Below are positions 4,403-6,790 of a stretch of 6,790 nucleotides of DNA, one piece after another (the first letter of the stretch is position 1; each line of letters opens with the position of its first letter). Origin of the DNA: Brevundimonas sp. Lineage in GTDB: Bacteria > Pseudomonadota > Alphaproteobacteria > Caulobacterales > Caulobacteraceae. The DNA lies in contig JALAGW010000008.1 in assembly GCA_022712235.1 (NCBI GenBank), positions 1 through 6,790 of the forward strand, written 5' to 3'. The position numbers were made by a program, and so were the translations under genes. A model generated the notes under the pieces. The model was not told where the DNA came from. It made no database searches and saw only the letters and a list, made by a program, of their open reading frames with translations.

Positions 4403-6790
4403 CAGACGCTCTCCTCGTCAGCGGTCGCGGGCGCGACGGCGCGCGGCTTGCGCAGGGACTGGTGGGCGATAGCGACCAGCATCAACACCGTCGCCCCGAC
4501 CACCAGCAGGGCCACGCCCGCGTCGAAGGCGACCGCCGACGCCAGCGGCGTCTTGCCGATCAGCGGCAGGTCGACATAGCGGAACCACGAGGTCAGCAGG
4601 GGATAGCCGAACAGCCATGACGCGACCCCGGACAGGGTGGCGATCAACAGTCCGCCGCCGATCCAGACCAGAGGCCGGATCTCCAGCCGTTCCTCCACCC
4701 AGCGGGCGCCCGACGCCATGTATTGCAGGATGAAGGCGATCGACAGGGCCACGCCCGCCGCGAAGCCGCCGCCGGGCAGGTCATGCCCGCGCAGGAAGAG
4801 ATGCAGCGCCAGCAGGATGATGAAGGGGAAGAGCCAGCGCATCACCACGCGCGGGATCAGCATGGTCTCCGACAGGGTGTCGCCCAGCTTGCGATCCTCG
4901 CGGCGGTCGTCGCTGTCGTCCTGGTGCTGCTTCTGCTCGGTGTGACCGAGGCTGTCCGACGCCGGACGGAAACGCCGCAGCAGGGCCCAGATCGTCAGGC
5001 CGACAATGCCCAGGACGGTGATCTCGCCCAGGGTGTCGAAGGCGCGGAAGTCGACCAGCAGCACGTTCACCACATTGCGCCCGCCGCCCTCGGAATAGGC
5101 GTGATCGAGGAAGTATTGCGCCAGCGGCGACGCCGACGGCCGGGTCATGACGGCGAAGGCGATCAGGGCCACGCCGGCGCCGGCGATGACCGCGACGGCC
5201 AGATCGGTCACGCGCCGCCGCCGGGCCCTGATCTCCTGCTCGGACGAGGCCAGGTCGGGCAGACGTTTAGGCAGCCAGCGCAGGCCCAGCAGCAGCAGGA
5301 CCGTGGTGACGATCTCGACCAGCATCTGGGTCGTGGCCAGGTCGGGGGCCGAGAACCAGACGAAGGTCAGGCAACTGACCAGTCCGGCGCCCCCGACCAG
5401 AACCACGGCGGCCAGGCGGTGATACTTGGCCTGCCAGGCGGCGGCGACGGCGCAGGCGCCGCCGATGATCCACAAAAGGGTGAAGCCCAGACCGGGACGC
5501 TGAATCGTCATCCCGACTTCATTGAAGCCCAGACCCGCCATGCCGCTGGCCAGCACCGCCGCCAGCATACAGGTCAGGATGATGGCCCTCAGTCGCGCTT
5601 GCTGTCGCGCGGCGCCGAGGCGACGCACGATCCACTCGGCGCCGCTCTTGAACGCCCGCATGACCCGGTCATAGGCGCGGGCGCCGTTGAAACGTCCCAC
5701 CACCCAGGGCCGCTCGCTGGCGTTGATGCGCGGCCCCAGCAGCTTGTAGGCCACGACGCCGCCGATCAGGGCGATGGCGCTCATCACCAGCGGCAGGTTG
5801 AAGCCGTGCCAGACCGCCAGGCTGTAGTAGGGGACGTCGTCGCCCAGCACCGAGCGAACCGCGACGGCCAGCACCGGGCCGATGGTGATGGCCGGCAGAA
5901 CCCCGATGATGATGCACAGGCCGACCAGAACCTCGATGGGGAAGCGCATCCAGCGCGGCGGCTCGTGCGGGGTCTTGGGCAGGTCGACCGGCGGAGGTCC
6001 AAAGAAGGTCTGCTGGATGAAGCGCACCGAATAGAGCACGCTCAGCAGACTGGCGACGGTCGCCAGAACGGGCAGGGCCAGATTCAGGTGCCGCCCGCCG
6101 GTATGGGCGATCGCCTCGGCCAGGAACATCTCCTTGGACAGGAAGCCGTTCAGCAGGGGCACCCCGGCCATGGCGGCCGCGGCGACGATGGCCAGGGCCG
6201 CCGTGACCGGCATGGACCGCCTGAGACCGCTGAGCTTGCGCATGTCGCGCGTGCCGGTCTCGTGGTCGATGACCCCGGCGGCCATGAACAGCGAAGCCTT
6301 GAAGGTGGCGTGGTTCACCGTGTGGAAGATGGCCGCCACCGCCGCCAGCGGACTGCCCAGCCCCAGCAACAGGGTGATCAGACCCAGATGGCTGATGGTG
6401 GAATAGGCCAGCAAGCCCTTGAGATCGTTCTGAAAGACGGCGCTCCAGGCCCCGAACAACAGGGTCGCCATCCCCGCCGTGCTGACAATGACATACCAGG
6501 CGTCGGTGCCGGCCAGCACGGGCCACCGGCGGATCATCAGAAAGACGCCCGCCTTCACCATGGTCGCCGAATGCAGATAGGCGCTCACCGGCGTCGGGGC
6601 GGCCATGGCGCGCGGCAGCCAGAAATGGAAGGGGAACTGGGCGCTCTTGGTCAGGGCGCCGGCCAGGATCAGGATCAGGGCCGTCAGATACCAGGGGCTG
6701 TTCTTGATGACATCCCCGGACGCCAGCACCACGTCCAGGTCGAAACTGCCGACGATGCGCCCCAGCACCATGACCCCCGCCAGCAGGCAC
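4402..6790 (-). CDS. mrpA: Mrp antiporter subunit A fused to subunit B (partial, 5' end outside window)
   Basis: This is the large cation/proton antiporter subunit of the cytoplasmic membrane (MrpA/MnhA/PhaA). The frame is open to the window edge, giving about 795 visible residues. PhaA-type fusions are usually around 950-1000 residues, so roughly the first 150-200 residues should lie beyond 6790; the ATG at 6771 is internal. In order: an antiporter domain related to NuoL, with the TKSAQFPFHFWLP motif (conserved Lys at 6646-6648) and NHATFKASLFMAAG (Lys at about 6300); an MrpA-specific C-terminal region with TTQMLVEIVTTVLLLL (about 5334-5280) and DFRAFDTLGEITVLGIVGL (about 5040-4980); a polar Gln/Asp/Arg-rich linker (about 4965-4880); then an MnhB domain (about 4878-4440) with the HDLPGGGFAAG signature. 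No separate mrpB follows, so the fusion supplies it. The stop overlaps mrpC by one base (TGATG). Family assignment is very secure. Whether the ion is Na+ or K+ cannot be told from sequence. Confidence 0.96.
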   Translation of the reverse strand, partial: CLLAGVMVLGRIVGSFDLDVVLASGDVIKNSPWYLTALILILAGALTKSAQFPFHFWLPRAMAAPTPVSAYLHSATMVKAGVFLMIRRWPVLAGTDAWYVIVSTAGMATLLFGAWSAVFQNDLKGLLAYSTISHLGLITLLLGLGSPLAAVAAIFHTVNHATFKASLFMAAGVIDHETGTRDMRKLSGLRRSMPVTAALAIVAAAAMAGVPLLNGFLSKEMFLAEAIAHTGGRHLNLALPVLATVASLLSVLYSVRFIQQTFFGPPPVDLPKTPHEPPRWMRFPIEVLVGLCIIIGVLPAITIGPVLAVAVRSVLGDDVPYYSLAVWHGFNLPLVMSAIALIGGVVAYKLLGPRINASERPWVVGRFNGARAYDRVMRAFKSGAEWIVRRLGAARQQARLRAIILTCMLAAVLASGMAGLGFNEVGMTIQRPGLGFTLLWIIGGACAVAAAWQAKYHRLAAVVLVGGAGLVSCLTFVWFSAPDLATTQMLVEIVTTVLLLLGLRWLPKRLPDLASSEQEIRARRRRVTDLAVAVIAGAGVALIAFAVMTRPSASPLAQYFLDHAYSEGGGRNVVNVLLVDFRAFDTLGEITVLGIVGLTIWALLRRFRPASDSLGHTEQKQHQDDSDDRREDRKLGDTLSETMLIPRVVMRWLFPFIILLALHLFLRGHDLPGGGFAAGVALSIAFILQYMASGARWVEERLEIRPLVWIGGGLLIATLSGVASWLFGYPLLTSWFRYVDLPLIGKTPLASAVAFDAGVALLVVGATVLMLVAIAHQSLRKPRAVAPATADEESV

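Noticed and set aside
5669..6790. 373-residue minus-strand open frame
   Set aside because: It overlaps the strongly supported mrpA frame. Its translation is Gly/Arg/His-rich without helices, as expected for a shadow frame in G+C-rich DNA.

Overview
This window carries most of a multisubunit Mrp-type (also named Mnh or Pha) monovalent cation/proton antiporter operon, followed by the first part of a predicted Tat-exported amidohydrolase. Everything convincing lies on the minus strand, so the biological order runs from high to low coordinates. Base composition is very G+C-rich (about two thirds by eye) with strong G/C third-position bias, which gives long spurious open frames on both strands. 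The MrpA protein is fused to MrpB, the set has six genes, and the hydrolase has a twin-arginine leader. Together these suggest an alphaproteobacterium, possibly of the Caulobacterales (Brevundimonas/Caulobacter type). That assignment is inference, since there is no rRNA or other marker gene here.

Layout on the minus strand: mrpA/B fusion (5' end outside the window, stop at 4402), mrpC (4402-4058), mrpD (4061-2578, broken), mrpE (2581-2090), mrpF (2093-1809, GTG start) and mrpG (1812-1474). A 107-base gap (1367-1473) follows, then an amidohydrolase of the YtcJ/Amidohydro_3 type that starts at 1366 and runs off the window at base 1. All Mrp genes overlap by 1 or 4 bases (TGATG, ATGA, GTGA). Each start has a GGAG or GAGG Shine-Dalgarno element 7-8 bases upstream, inside the preceding gene, so the operon looks translationally coupled throughout.

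In the Mrp family, MrpA and MrpD are the two large proteins related to complex I antiporter-like subunits (NuoL/M/N), MrpC resembles NuoK, and B, E, F and G are small membrane subunits. All are generally needed for exchange of Na+ or K+ for protons across the cytoplasmic membrane, which supports pH homeostasis and salt tolerance.

The most notable observation is in mrpD. The N-terminal 93 residues and the C-terminal 400 residues are both clearly MrpD, but they are in different frames. By family comparison about 40 residues (roughly 120 bases, a number of the form 3k+1) are missing at about 3780-3785. All other Mrp frames appear intact. This is either a recent inactivating deletion or an assembly/sequencing error. 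I found no RNA gene, mobile element, CRISPR array or convincing terminator, and no evidence of a new biological system.
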